The notes below the pieces were generated by a model. The model did not search any database, was not told the DNA's origin, and was given only the letters and a program-made list of their open reading frames with translations. From Streptomyces subrutilus (GTDB lineage Bacteria; Actinomycetota; Actinomycetes; Streptomycetales; Streptomycetaceae), in NCBI RefSeq assembly GCF_008704535.1, contig NZ_CP023701.1, positions 1,488,001 to 1,552,000 of the forward strand: a stretch of DNA of 64,000 nucleotides. The letters run 5' to 3'. The translations under genes were made by a program, and so were the position numbers. Each line of letters starts with the position of its first letter. Within the stretch, counting starts at the first letter, position 1. Below are positions 1 through 8,557 of this stretch, piece by piece.

Positions 1-705
1 CGCGCCGTCGACCTCGGGATCCCGATCCGCGGCGGCGTCGTCTCCCTCCGCGAGGGCCAACGCGCGCTGCAGGCGGTGACCGACCTCCAGGGGATCGGCG
101 TCCGGCAGGTCGGCGGCGACCGCATCCGGGCATTCGGCCGGGCCAGCGCCGGAGCCCACCCGCAGATCAAGGACCTGTGCGGGCACTGCGCACACGAAAA
201 GTGCGCGATCGGCCCGAACGGCGCGGTCTGGCCCTGCGTCCTCGGCCGGTTCATCGAGGTCGGCAACGTCAAGGCCGAGCCCCTCACGGACATCTGGACC
301 GGCGAACGCCTGGCCCAGGCCCGCGCCGACATCGCCGCCGTCCACGGCCCCGGCGCCGCCGCCTGCACGCCGCCGCAGTTCCTCCCGATGTGCGGGCCCT
401 GCGGCCCGTGCGTCCCCTCCGTGGGGCACTGCGACCCGCAGGAAGCCCCGCTCGCCACCGCTACGATCACCGCCAGCCAACCCCACCTGGAGGACACGAC
501 ATGGACCCGCACGGCGAAGCCATCCTCAGCTGGCCGGCACCACCCGGCCTGGAACGCACCGAGGAGCAGTGGGCGGCCATCGCCGGGCAGGTCCGGCACG
601 CCGTCAACAAGCTCGGTCGGCCGTTGCCGCTGTGTCTGCCGGGCGAGCCGCAGCAGTGCGGCCGGTCCGCGCAGCAGCACGCGCTGGCGTGGGCGGCCGA
701 GCTGA
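1..705 (+). CDS. Radical SAM/SPASM-domain protein, C-terminal part (partial)
   Basis: The frame is already open at the first base, so only the C-terminal part is present. It shows a SPASM-type auxiliary Fe-S cluster segment: CGHCAHEKCAIGPNGAVWPC, then a GNVKAEPLTDIWTG stretch typical of SPASM tails, then a Cys/Pro-rich end with CGPCGPC. The CX3CX2-3C radical SAM motif would lie upstream of the window. SPASM proteins usually modify peptides (RiPP maturation) or enzymes; no substrate can be named from this fragment. After about base 500 the frame continues to 705, but the residues there become Ser/Arg-rich and look like a shadow of the next ORF. The true C-terminus may therefore lie near 480-500, with a frameshift or sequence error, or it may be a long out-of-frame overlap. 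Confidence 0.75.
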   Translation, partial: RAVDLGIPIRGGVVSLREGQRALQAVTDLQGIGVRQVGGDRIRAFGRASAGAHPQIKDLCGHCAHEKCAIGPNGAVWPCVLGRFIEVGNVKAEPLTDIWTGERLAQARADIAAVHGPGAAACTPPQFLPMCGPCGPCVPSVGHCDPQEAPLATATITASQPHLEDTTWTRTAKPSSAGRHHPAWNAPRSSGRPSPGRSGTPSTSSVGRCRCVCRASRSSAAGPRSSTRWRGRPS

Positions 706-812
706 AGGCGCGCTCGCACCACCTGATCGAGGTGTACGCGCCGTCTGAGGAGGCTGCGACGTACGCCGCTGGGGTCCTCTTCAAGGACCGGCTCGGAGCC
801 CTGCGGGGATGA
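501..812 (+). CDS. Small conserved-looking hypothetical protein (103 aa)
   Basis: An ATG at 501 follows a GGAGG sequence about 8 bases upstream. The 103-aa product is soluble and helix-rich, with no signal peptide or transmembrane segment. I do not recognise a domain. It overlaps the nominal end of the SPASM frame by 205 bases in another frame, and third-position GC bias switches to this frame near base 500, which supports it as the real coding sequence here. Its position directly behind a SPASM gene suggests one transcription unit and possibly a partner role for the radical SAM enzyme. That link is inferred from position only. Confidence 0.55.
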   Translation: MDPHGEAILSWPAPPGLERTEEQWAAIAGQVRHAVNKLGRPLPLCLPGEPQQCGRSAQQHALAWAAELKARSHHLIEVYAPSEEAATYAAGVLFKDRLGALRG

Positions 813-816
813 GACT

Positions 817-845
817 GCCCCGGTCGGCAATCCCCCCGCCGGGGC
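817..845 (+). terminator. Weak hairpin downstream of the SPASM unit
   Basis: GCCCCGG at 817-823 can pair with CCGGGGC at 839-845, only a few bases after the stop at 812. There is no T-tract. It is a plausible but weak terminator for the first transcription unit. The rest of the gap up to 1037 shows no gene I can support. Confidence 0.3.
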
Positions 846-1037
846 GGGGCAAGGCGGTGTCACGACGCCGACGTGGGCAGCACGCGGGCAGACCGAGTGA
901 GCCCGCGGGGACCCCCGGCCAGGCCGCCGTGCCGCCGTCGATCGGTGGTTCCGAGGGCTGACGGAGTGCACTCGTATGGGCCATCCAGGGCAACGCGCGC
1001 ACCCGGCCGTGGGGGAACGGGCTACCCTGCGCCGGAG

Positions 1038-1280
1038 ATGACCACCGAATTCGCCGACGAGGCCCGCTCCCGAGTAGCCCGTCTCCTCCGCATGGCGGCC
1101 ACCCACGACGACCGGCTGCGCGCCCGGATCGTCGAGTACGCCGCCACCACGCCCGACCCGCCCCCGTACGGCCCGCACGGCATCCACACCAAGGGCTGCG
1201 GGCTCTGCCGGCAGACCATGTGGAGGCAGCGGGACCTGTGGATCTGCTCCCGCTGCGGGCACGTGGAGGAGGCCCGGTGA
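1038..1280 (+). CDS. Small zinc-ribbon protein (80 aa)
   Basis: The frame is open from 873, but the ATG at 1038 begins the region that looks like protein, giving 80 aa. The N-terminal half is a charged helix rich in Arg and Glu. The C-terminal half has CGLC, then after 11 residues CSRC, a four-cysteine zinc ribbon (CX2C-X11-CX2C). No catalytic domain is visible. Such small ribbons may bind nucleic acid or protein; the role here is unknown. It converges on the aspartate decarboxylase gene, whose stop lies 50 bases away. Confidence 0.55.
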   Translation: MTTEFADEARSRVARLLRMAATHDDRLRARIVEYAATTPDPPPYGPHGIHTKGCGLCRQTMWRQRDLWICSRCGHVEEAR

Positions 1281-1329
1281 CGGCCGCCGTCCGCCGGGCG
1301 CCGCTGGACGGGGGCACGGGCGGGGCCGT

Positions 1330-2985
1330 TCAGCCCGCGGACTTCGCGCGCTCCCATTCGGCCGCGTAGTCCTGGAAGATCGCCCGCAGGTGGTGTCCGA
1401 TCTGCAGGTAGTCCAGGTCGTCGAGGTTGGCCAGGGAGACCCGCACCGACCACTCGGGGCCGTCGAACCCGCCGCCGTTGAGCAGCACCACCGAGGTCTG
1501 TTCGGCGAGCCGGAAGAGCGGGTCGACCGGCTCGTAGTTCTTCGCCAGGTACGTCGCGAACTCCTTGCCGTGCACCCGCTCGGCCTCGGCCAGCAGGTCG
1601 AGTTCGATGTAGTAGCCGGCCCGCTGGTCGTCATGCGAGATCTTCATCCGGGCGCCCTCCAGCAGGAGGTCGAGGCGCCGGTGGACGATCTGCCGGATGC
1701 GCTCCTTGTACGCCTGGCCCTCGTCGAGCAGGTCGAACAGCGAGAACAGGCTCATCATGACCTGCTGCGGCAGGGAGAGTCCGGCGGTGTGGTTGAGGGC
1801 CACCGAGCGGGAGTCGGCGACCATCCGGTCGATGAAGCGGATCTTCTCCGGCTCCAGGCTGAGCGTGCCGTACCGTTTGGCCAGCCGGTCCTTCTGCTCC
1901 TGCGGGAAGGCGGCGATCATCTCGTCGATGACGTTGTCCTCGTTCAGGCCGATGACGCCGAGGCGCCAGCCGGTGCACCCGTAGTGCTTGGAGTACGAGT
2001 ACACGAGCAGGGTGTTGCGGGGCAGGTCGGCGGCGATCGAGCGGAAGCCGGGGACGAAGGTGCCGTACACGTCGTCCGTGACGATCAGCAGGTTGGGGTT
2101 GGCGGTGGCCACGATGTCCCTGATCTGGTCCGCGACCCGCCGGCTGAGCGCGAGCGACGGCGGGTTGCTGGGGTTGACCAGGCAGACCAGCTTCACGGAG
2201 GGGTCGGCGAGTTTGGCGACCTCCTCCTCCGGATAGCGCCACTGCCGTACGCCGGTCTCGGCGAAGAGGCTCGCCTGGACGTTGACCACCTCGAACTCGA
2301 AGGTGTCCAGCTCGGGGATCTCGATGTACGGGGTGAACACCGGCGTCATCAGGGCGATCTTGTCGCCCTTGTGCAGGAGGCCGTTCTTCATCAGGGAGTC
2401 GAAGATGTAGCACATGGCGGCGGTGCCGCCCTCGGTGGCGAACAGCGAGAGGGTGCCGGCCGGGGGCCGCTTGTCGAACATCTCGTCGGCGACGTAGCCG
2501 CGGACGACCTGTTCCGCGTGGACGAGCATCCGGTCGGGCACCGGGTAGTTGTCACCGGTGATCGCGTCGGTGAGCTCGTGGACGTAGGCGTCCTTGTCGA
2601 AGCCGAAGCGGTCGAGGGCGTGCGCCACGCAGCGTTCGAGCAGTTCGACGCCGGGCAGGTCGGGGTGGCGGCGGACCCACGAGTCGAACCGGCCCCCGAT
2701 GCCCCGCTTCTCCGGCATCCCGCCGAGGTTGTCGGCGGTCCACACCCGGCGGGACTCGTCGAGCGCGAAGTAGCCGAGCGCGTAGAACGCCTCGCGCGGG
2801 CCGGTGGCGATCCAGTTGGGGTTGCCGCGGCCCGCGTTGAGCATGGCGCGGGCGGTGGTCTCCTTCTGTCCGGGCTTGTCGGCCTGGGCGGCGGTGGCCA
2901 GCTGGATGAACTTGTCCTTCAGCTCGAACGGGCTGAGCTGCGCGAAGGACTGGATCTCCTCGCGGCTGAAGCTGGTCTCGGGCAC
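1330..2985 (-). CDS. aspD: Bifunctional aspartate aminotransferase / L-aspartate 4-decarboxylase
   Basis: This 551-aa protein belongs to the fold-type I PLP family. It has the long N-terminal extension typical of aspartate beta-decarboxylases (about 530-550 aa, against about 400 for ordinary aspartate aminotransferases). Visible motifs are GRGNPNW near residue 52, NPSNPP near 271, and the PLP-lysine segment YSYSKHYGCTGWRLG with Lys near 333. The family converts L-aspartate to L-alanine and CO2 in the cytoplasm and consumes a proton. It is the last gene of a minus-strand run behind two AspT-type antiporters, 60 bases downstream of the nearer one. That arrangement matches the known Asp/Ala cycle operon of Tetragenococcus and Comamonas and strongly supports the substrate assignment. 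Confidence 0.93.
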   Translation of the reverse strand: MPETSFSREEIQSFAQLSPFELKDKFIQLATAAQADKPGQKETTARAMLNAGRGNPNWIATGPREAFYALGYFALDESRRVWTADNLGGMPEKRGIGGRFDSWVRRHPDLPGVELLERCVAHALDRFGFDKDAYVHELTDAITGDNYPVPDRMLVHAEQVVRGYVADEMFDKRPPAGTLSLFATEGGTAAMCYIFDSLMKNGLLHKGDKIALMTPVFTPYIEIPELDTFEFEVVNVQASLFAETGVRQWRYPEEEVAKLADPSVKLVCLVNPSNPPSLALSRRVADQIRDIVATANPNLLIVTDDVYGTFVPGFRSIAADLPRNTLLVYSYSKHYGCTGWRLGVIGLNEDNVIDEMIAAFPQEQKDRLAKRYGTLSLEPEKIRFIDRMVADSRSVALNHTAGLSLPQQVMMSLFSLFDLLDEGQAYKERIRQIVHRRLDLLLEGARMKISHDDQRAGYYIELDLLAEAERVHGKEFATYLAKNYEPVDPLFRLAEQTSVVLLNGGGFDGPEWSVRVSLANLDDLDYLQIGHHLRAIFQDYAAEWERAKSAG

Positions 2986-3045
2986 GGTGCTGGTCCTTTG
3001 TCGTCGCGGGGGCGGGAGCCGACCCCGGTGCGGTGGTGCGGCGGG

Positions 3046-4749
3046 TCAGTGGTTGAGGAGGACGATGACGGCGCCCCAGATCGTCAGCAGCACGTTGCTG
3101 ATGGCGTACGGGATCGTGTAGCCGAGCACCGGGACCTGGGACTTGGACTGCTCGTTGACGGCGCCGATCGCGGCCGTGGTGGTCTGTCCGCCGGCCAGGA
3201 CGCCCATCAGGATCGGGAAGCGGATCTTCTGCAGGTGGTGTCCGACGAGGAAGCCGACGATCAGCGGGATCAGGGTGGCGATCGCGCCGAAGAGCAGCAG
3301 CCCCCAGCCGGCCGAGGCGAGGCCGCTGGTGAAGCTGGGGCCGGCGTTGAGGCCGACGACCGCGACGAACAGGCAGAGCCCGAGGGTGTCCATGAACCAC
3401 TGGGCGCCGGGCGGTACGTTGCCGTACGTCGGGTACCGGCCGCGGATCCAGCCGAAGACCAGGCCCATGATCAGCGCGCCGCCCGAGGTGGACAGCGAGA
3501 TCGGGACCCCGCCGGCCGTGAGCGCGGGGATGCCGAGGCAGCCGCCGAGGAAGATGCCGAGGCCGACCCAGATCATGTCGGTGGCGAAGCTGGTGGGGAC
3601 GGGCTTGCCGATGGCCGTCCCGGCGGGCCGCACCAGCCTGCGCGGCCCGGACAGCACCAGCGTGTCCCCGCGCTCGACCTGCGTGGACAGCCGGTAGGGG
3701 AACTCCGCGCCGGACCGGTACAGCTTGTCGACGTACACGCCGACCATGAACGGCTCCTGGCGGAGCTCGGCGACGGTCTTGCCGAGCTGGGCCTTCTCCG
3801 AGGCGACGACGTGCAGCGTCTCGGTCTGGTAGCCCAGCAGTTCGACGTCGTCGGTCTCCATGCCGATGTGGGTGCGGGCGTCGAACGCGACGAGCGAGCC
3901 GCGCAGGGCGCTGACGGCGACCACGTCGCCCTCGCGCAGCACGGTCTGCTGGGTGTGGTCGAGGATCGCGCCGTCGCGGCGGACCCGCGTGAGGTAGACG
4001 CGGCGGCCGAGCGACGTCTGCTGCTGCTCGAAGTCCTCGATGGTGCGGCCGACGAGGTCGGGGCGCTGGATGGTGTACGCGCGCAGCACCACCTCGTAGT
4101 AGCCCTCGTGGAGGTCGGGGTCGTCGCTGGGCGCGTCGAGCTCGCGGGCGAGCTGGGCGCTCTCGGCGGCGAGGTCGCGGCGGTAGAGCCGGGGCAGCAC
4201 GTTGGCCAGGAGCATGGCGCACAGGATGGTGCCGAGGGGGTAGGTGACGGCGTACCCGACGGCGACGAGGTTCTCCTGCTCCTTGACCTGGTCGGCGGAG
4301 AGGCCCGGCAGGTTGCCGATGGCGTCCTGGGCGACGCCGATGACGGCGGACTGGGTGAGCGCGCCGCCGAGCAGTCCGGCGCCGAGGCCGGGGCCGTAGC
4401 CGAGGAAGACGGCGAAGCCCCAGCAGACCAGCAGGCCGGTGACGCAGACGATGACGGCGTTGAGGACCTGCGGCAGGCCGTCCTTCTTCAGGCCGCGGAA
4501 GAACTGCGGGCCGACCTTGTAGCCGAGCGCGAACAGGAACATCGTGAAGAAGAGGTTCTTCAGGGTGGCGTCGATGGTCACCTTGAACTGGGCGCCGAGC
4601 AGCAGCCCGGCCACCAGGCAGCCGGTGACGGCGCCCAGGGCGATCGCCTTCCAGCGGAGCTTCCCGAAGAGGAAGCCGATGGCGACGGTGATGAAGACGA
4701 GCAGTTCGGGGTGGGGTTGGAAGATGTTCCGGTTGAGGAAGTCGATCAT
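3046..4749 (-). CDS. aspT: Aspartate:alanine antiporter (AAE family), first copy
   Basis: This 567-aa integral membrane protein has hydrophobic bundles at both ends and a soluble middle region (about residues 190-360). The middle contains two TrkA-C-like modules, for example LREGDVVAVSALRG and VERGDTLVLSGPRR. This is the AspT (TC 2.A.81) layout. The family exchanges external aspartate for internal alanine electrogenically. The C-terminal bundle carries GGVPISLSTSGGALIMGLVF and GQTTTAAIG, typical of these exchangers. It lies between a paralogue (30 bases upstream) and aspartate decarboxylase (60 bases downstream), so substrate import and decarboxylation are probably co-expressed. Which of the two copies is the main Asp/Ala exchanger cannot be told from the sequence. 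Confidence 0.9.
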   Translation of the reverse strand: MIDFLNRNIFQPHPELLVFITVAIGFLFGKLRWKAIALGAVTGCLVAGLLLGAQFKVTIDATLKNLFFTMFLFALGYKVGPQFFRGLKKDGLPQVLNAVIVCVTGLLVCWGFAVFLGYGPGLGAGLLGGALTQSAVIGVAQDAIGNLPGLSADQVKEQENLVAVGYAVTYPLGTILCAMLLANVLPRLYRRDLAAESAQLARELDAPSDDPDLHEGYYEVVLRAYTIQRPDLVGRTIEDFEQQQTSLGRRVYLTRVRRDGAILDHTQQTVLREGDVVAVSALRGSLVAFDARTHIGMETDDVELLGYQTETLHVVASEKAQLGKTVAELRQEPFMVGVYVDKLYRSGAEFPYRLSTQVERGDTLVLSGPRRLVRPAGTAIGKPVPTSFATDMIWVGLGIFLGGCLGIPALTAGGVPISLSTSGGALIMGLVFGWIRGRYPTYGNVPPGAQWFMDTLGLCLFVAVVGLNAGPSFTSGLASAGWGLLLFGAIATLIPLIVGFLVGHHLQKIRFPILMGVLAGGQTTTAAIGAVNEQSKSQVPVLGYTIPYAISNVLLTIWGAVIVLLNH

Positions 4750-4779
4750 GTGTGACCGTCCCTGGGTCCGGGGTCCGGG

Positions 4780-6459
4780 TCAGGCGCCGAGGATGCCGAC
4801 GAGGATCGGACCGGTCAGCGGGAGCAGGAAGTTGGAGAGGGCGTACGTGATCGTGTAGCCGAGCATCGGTACGGAGCTCTGGGCGACCTGGGTGACGGAG
4901 GTGATGGCCGGGGTGGAGCACTGCTGGCCGGCGATGGCCCCGATGAGCAGGGGTTGTTCGATCTTCAGCAGTTTGCGGCCGACGAACAGCGAGAGCGTGG
5001 CCGGTACGAGGACCATGGCGATCCCCGCGAAGGGCAGCAGGGCCCCGTACTCCTTGAGCAGCGGCCACGCCTGCGGGCCCGAGGTCAGCCCGGTGCAGGC
5101 GATGAACACCGCGAGGCCCATGTCCTTGATGGTCGCGGCGGCCTGCGGGGGGAAGGCCCCGAAGGTCTGGCGGCGGGAGCGGAACCAGCCGAAGAGCAGT
5201 CCGGAGATCAGGCAGCCGCCGCCGGTGCCCAGGGAGAGCGGGACCCCGCCGAAGCGGACCACGATCTGGCCGAGGAGCGAGCCGAACGCGATGCCGAAGC
5301 CGAGGTAGATGAAGTCGGTGGCGTCGTTCTTGGCGACGGTGCCGATCTTCTCGACGATCCGGTTCAGGCCCGAGCGGGCGCCGACCAGGGTGAGGACGTC
5401 GCCGCGTTGGACCACGGTGTCGGGGGTGGCGGGAAGGTGCTGGTCGTTGCGCAGCACGTCGGTGACGTACACCCCGTCGCGGGCGAACTCGGGGTGCTCG
5501 CGCTGGATGCCGTCCAGGGACTTGCCGGACACGGAGCGGTCGGTGACGGCGATCTGGCTGGTGGCCAGGGCCGTGTCGAGGCCGGGAATGCCGGAGGTCT
5601 CGGGCCCGATCTGGCGGCCGGCCTCGATGGCGTTGGCCCGGCGGCCGACGATGAGCACCAGGTCGGAGAGGGTGAGCTCCAGCCGGGGCGCGGGGGTGAG
5701 GTTCTTCGATCCGCGCCGTACGGCCTCGACGGTGACCCGGCCGCCGAGGCTCGATTCCAGGTCGCCGACGGTGCGGCCGTCGGCGTGGGTGACCAGGTAG
5801 GTGCGCCCGACGAGCCCGGGCAGGGCCTCGCGCTCGTCGCTCTCCAGGCTGCCGCCGCCCCCGCGCATCTTCTCCCACAGCTCGCGGGAGGCGTCGCGCA
5901 GGTTGATGCGCATCAGCATCGGCATGATCTGGCTGGTGTAGATCACGATGGTGACGAGGCCGAAGAGGTAGCAGACCGTGTAGGCGGTGGCCACGTGGCC
6001 CTGGTAGGTGCTGATCTGCTCCGCGGTCAGGCCGGGCAGTTTGCCGATGGCCTCGGTGGCGGTGCCGACGACGGCGGATTCGGTGGCCGCGCCGGCGAGG
6101 ATGCCCGAGGCGGTGCCCACGTCCAGGTCGAAGGCCTTGGCGAGCAGGTACGCGAGGGCCAGGACGGAGACCAGCTCGATGCCGCAGAGAGCGAAGAAGC
6201 GCAGGCTCTTGCGGTTGAGGTTGGCGAAGAACTGGGGTCCGGCCATGTAGCCGAGGGCGAAGATGAACAGCGCGAAGAAGATGGTCTTGACGTCCGCGTC
6301 GATCTGGATCGTCGCCCAGGCGCCGAGCAGCAGCGAGACGATCAGGGTGCCGCAGATGCCGCCGAGGGTGATCGGGCCCACGCGGATCTTGCCGACGAGG
6401 TAGCCGACGGCCAGACAGAGGAAGAGGGCGAACTCCGGATTGTCACGCAGCACGCCCAT
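4780..6459 (-). CDS. aspT: Aspartate:alanine antiporter (AAE family), second copy
   Basis: This 559-aa paralogue of the adjacent transporter has the same layout: an N-terminal membrane bundle, two TrkA-C-like soluble modules (about residues 200-370) and a C-terminal bundle with GGVPLSLGTGGG and GQQCSTPAIT. The ATG at 6457-6459 is preceded by AGGTG at a good distance. It is the first gene of the three-gene minus-strand unit, so the operon promoter should lie in the 111-base gap upstream (6460-6570). Pairs of AspT paralogues next to one decarboxylase suggest either a heteromeric exchanger or different affinities; both are inferences. Confidence 0.88.
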   Translation of the reverse strand: MGVLRDNPEFALFLCLAVGYLVGKIRVGPITLGGICGTLIVSLLLGAWATIQIDADVKTIFFALFIFALGYMAGPQFFANLNRKSLRFFALCGIELVSVLALAYLLAKAFDLDVGTASGILAGAATESAVVGTATEAIGKLPGLTAEQISTYQGHVATAYTVCYLFGLVTIVIYTSQIMPMLMRINLRDASRELWEKMRGGGGSLESDEREALPGLVGRTYLVTHADGRTVGDLESSLGGRVTVEAVRRGSKNLTPAPRLELTLSDLVLIVGRRANAIEAGRQIGPETSGIPGLDTALATSQIAVTDRSVSGKSLDGIQREHPEFARDGVYVTDVLRNDQHLPATPDTVVQRGDVLTLVGARSGLNRIVEKIGTVAKNDATDFIYLGFGIAFGSLLGQIVVRFGGVPLSLGTGGGCLISGLLFGWFRSRRQTFGAFPPQAAATIKDMGLAVFIACTGLTSGPQAWPLLKEYGALLPFAGIAMVLVPATLSLFVGRKLLKIEQPLLIGAIAGQQCSTPAITSVTQVAQSSVPMLGYTITYALSNFLLPLTGPILVGILGA

Positions 6460-6570
6460 CGGCGATCACCTGGCCTCGCTCGGCCCGGCGGCAGGGATCG
6501 GTACGTGTCGACATCCCCCCACCCTGGTCCGGCGGGCGGCCCCCCGCCCACCGGACCGGGGCCGTACGGG

Positions 6571-8472
6571 TTACCCGCCCCGGTGCGGGTCCCCGTACGG
6601 CTCTGCGTGCGGCTGATCCACCCGCTCGTCGTACGGCTCCTCGTACGGCTCCTCGTACAGCCCCTCGATCAGCGCCCCGTACTTCGCGCGGACCACCCTG
6701 CGGCGCAGCTTGAGCGAGGGGGTCAGTTCGCCGCTCTCGGGGCCCCACTCCTCGGTCAGGACGCGGTACCGCTTGATCTGCTCGGTGCGGTTGAGCCGGG
6801 CGTTGGCCGACGCGACGGCGCGGGCTATCTCCTCCCGGACCGCGGGGTGTCCGGCCAGCTCGGCGGGGGCGGTGGTCCCGATGCCGCGGGCGGCGGCCCA
6901 GGCCGGGGCCAGTTCCGGGTCCAGGACGAGCAGGGCGACGAGGTAGGAGCGGCCGTCGCCGTGGACCAGGGCCTGTCCGATCAGCGGGTGTTCCTTGACC
7001 GTGTTCTCCACCAGCGCCGGCGAGACGTTCTTGCCGTTCGAGGTGATGATCAGCTCCTTCTTGCGGTCGGTCAGCCAGAGGAACCCGTCCTCGTCGATGC
7101 GGCCGACGTCCCCGGTCGGGAACCAGCCCTCCGCGTCGGAGGCGTCCTCCAGCGAGCCGTCGGGCCGCAGGTAGCCGCCGAAGACGGTCGCGCCCCGGGT
7201 GAGGACCTCGCCGTCCGGCGCGACCTTCAGCTCCAGCCCCTCGATCGGCCGGCCCACCGAGCCGAGCCGGAAGCCGTCCGGGCTGTTGACCGTGCACACG
7301 CCGGAGGTCTCGGTGAGTCCCCAGGCGTCCATGATGGTGATGCCCCAGCCGGCCCAGAAGCGCACCACGTCGATCGGCATCGGGGCCGTCGCGCTGGCCG
7401 TCCACACCAGCCGGTCCATGCCCGCCCGCGCGAGCAGCGGGTCCAGCACCCGTTCCTTCGCCGTCGCGTACGCGGCCGCGACCTCGGCCGGGACCTCCTC
7501 GCCGCGCTCCAGGTGGCCGGCGCGGGTGCGGGCCAGGTCGTTGGCGGCCTCGATGGCGGACCGCTGTTCCTCGGGCAGCAGGGCGAGGACGGCCCGGACG
7601 GAGGCGGCGAGCTTCTCCCAGACCCGCGGCACCCCGAAAAACTGCACCGGGCGCAGCTCGCGGACGACGCCGGCCACGGCGGTCGGGTCGGCGCACAGCC
7701 GTACGTGCGCGGCGCGCAGCAGGGGCAGGTAGATGCCCAGGACGCGTTCGGCGATGTGCGCGAACGGCAGGTAGCAGATGTGCTCGGCGTGTTCGGGCAG
7801 GTCCACCCGGCGGTCGGTCCGGACGGCCTGGAGCAGCAGGTTGCGGTGGGTGAGCGGGACGCCCTTGGGGTCGCCGGTGGTGCCGGAGGTGTACACGACG
7901 GTCAGCGGGTCCTCGGGGCGCACCTCCCGCCAGGCCTTCTCGAAGGCGTCGGCGGCGTGCACCCGGGCGCCGCCCGCGTAGAGGGAGGCGTAGCTGCCGT
8001 GCGGGCCGGCCTGGGCGGCGTCGGCCACGACCAGCCGCTCCAGCGGGACACCGGCGTCGGCGAGCAGCGGTTCCCAGCGGGCGACCTCGCGGGCACCCTC
8101 GACGACCGCGATCCGGGCCCCGCTGTGGCGGGCGATGTGGGCGATCTGCTCGGGCGCGGAGGTCCCGTACACGGTGACGGGCACGGCGCCGAGGTGGACG
8201 AGGGCCAGGTCGCTCAGCCAGTGCTCGGGGCGGTTGCCCATCATCAGCAGCACGCGCTCGCCCCGGCCGACGCCGAGGGCGGCGTACCCGGAGGCGAGGA
8301 CGGCGACCTGGCGGCGGACCTCGGTCCAGCTCAGGGTGGTCCACTCGCCGGGGGCGCGGCCGGCGCGCCACGAGAGGGCCGGCAGTTCTCCGTGCTCGGC
8401 GGCGTTGCGGGCGAGCAGGGCGGGCAGGGTGGTCTCTTCGGGTCGTCCGGGCAGTCGCAGGTTCGTGGGCAT
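6571..8472 (-). CDS. AMP-forming long-chain acyl-CoA ligase (FadD-like)
   Basis: This 633-aa member of the ANL superfamily activates fatty acids as acyl-AMP and then as acyl-CoA. Visible core motifs are the P-loop-like VVYTSGTTGDPKGVPLTH (about residue 195), AWGLTETSG, GWFPTGDVGRIDEDGFL and the hinge/lysine region LTDRKKELIITSNGKNVSP. AGGAG lies 8 bases before the ATG at 8472. The last 27 residues hold short EEPY/DEPY-type repeats (EEPYEEPYDE, AEPYGDP) encoded by a repeated GTACGGCTCCTC-like sequence, which looks like a recent tail expansion. It is divergent from a MerR regulator and heads a region of beta-oxidation genes, so it probably feeds acyl-CoA into that pathway. Confidence 0.9.
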   Translation of the reverse strand: MPTNLRLPGRPEETTLPALLARNAAEHGELPALSWRAGRAPGEWTTLSWTEVRRQVAVLASGYAALGVGRGERVLLMMGNRPEHWLSDLALVHLGAVPVTVYGTSAPEQIAHIARHSGARIAVVEGAREVARWEPLLADAGVPLERLVVADAAQAGPHGSYASLYAGGARVHAADAFEKAWREVRPEDPLTVVYTSGTTGDPKGVPLTHRNLLLQAVRTDRRVDLPEHAEHICYLPFAHIAERVLGIYLPLLRAAHVRLCADPTAVAGVVRELRPVQFFGVPRVWEKLAASVRAVLALLPEEQRSAIEAANDLARTRAGHLERGEEVPAEVAAAYATAKERVLDPLLARAGMDRLVWTASATAPMPIDVVRFWAGWGITIMDAWGLTETSGVCTVNSPDGFRLGSVGRPIEGLELKVAPDGEVLTRGATVFGGYLRPDGSLEDASDAEGWFPTGDVGRIDEDGFLWLTDRKKELIITSNGKNVSPALVENTVKEHPLIGQALVHGDGRSYLVALLVLDPELAPAWAAARGIGTTAPAELAGHPAVREEIARAVASANARLNRTEQIKRYRVLTEEWGPESGELTPSLKLRRRVVRAKYGALIEGLYEEPYEEPYDERVDQPHAEPYGDPHRGG

Positions 8473-8506
8473 GGGCAGCTCCTGGCCGTTTCACATCGTT
8501 GGTGCG

Positions 8507-8520
8507 ACAGCAATACTGTT
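8507..8520. promoter_or_regulatory. Candidate MerR operator between the acyl-CoA ligase and its divergent regulator
   Basis: ACAG-CAATA-CTGT is an inverted repeat with 4-5 bp arms in the 85-base gap between the divergent starts at 8472 and 8558. A dyad within the shared promoter region of a divergent MerR gene is where that protein family usually binds. The site is short and no -35/-10 pair was fixed with confidence. Confidence 0.4.
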
Positions 8521-8557
8521 GAACCCAAGCTGTGGAGCAGAGAGCGAGGCGCAGACG

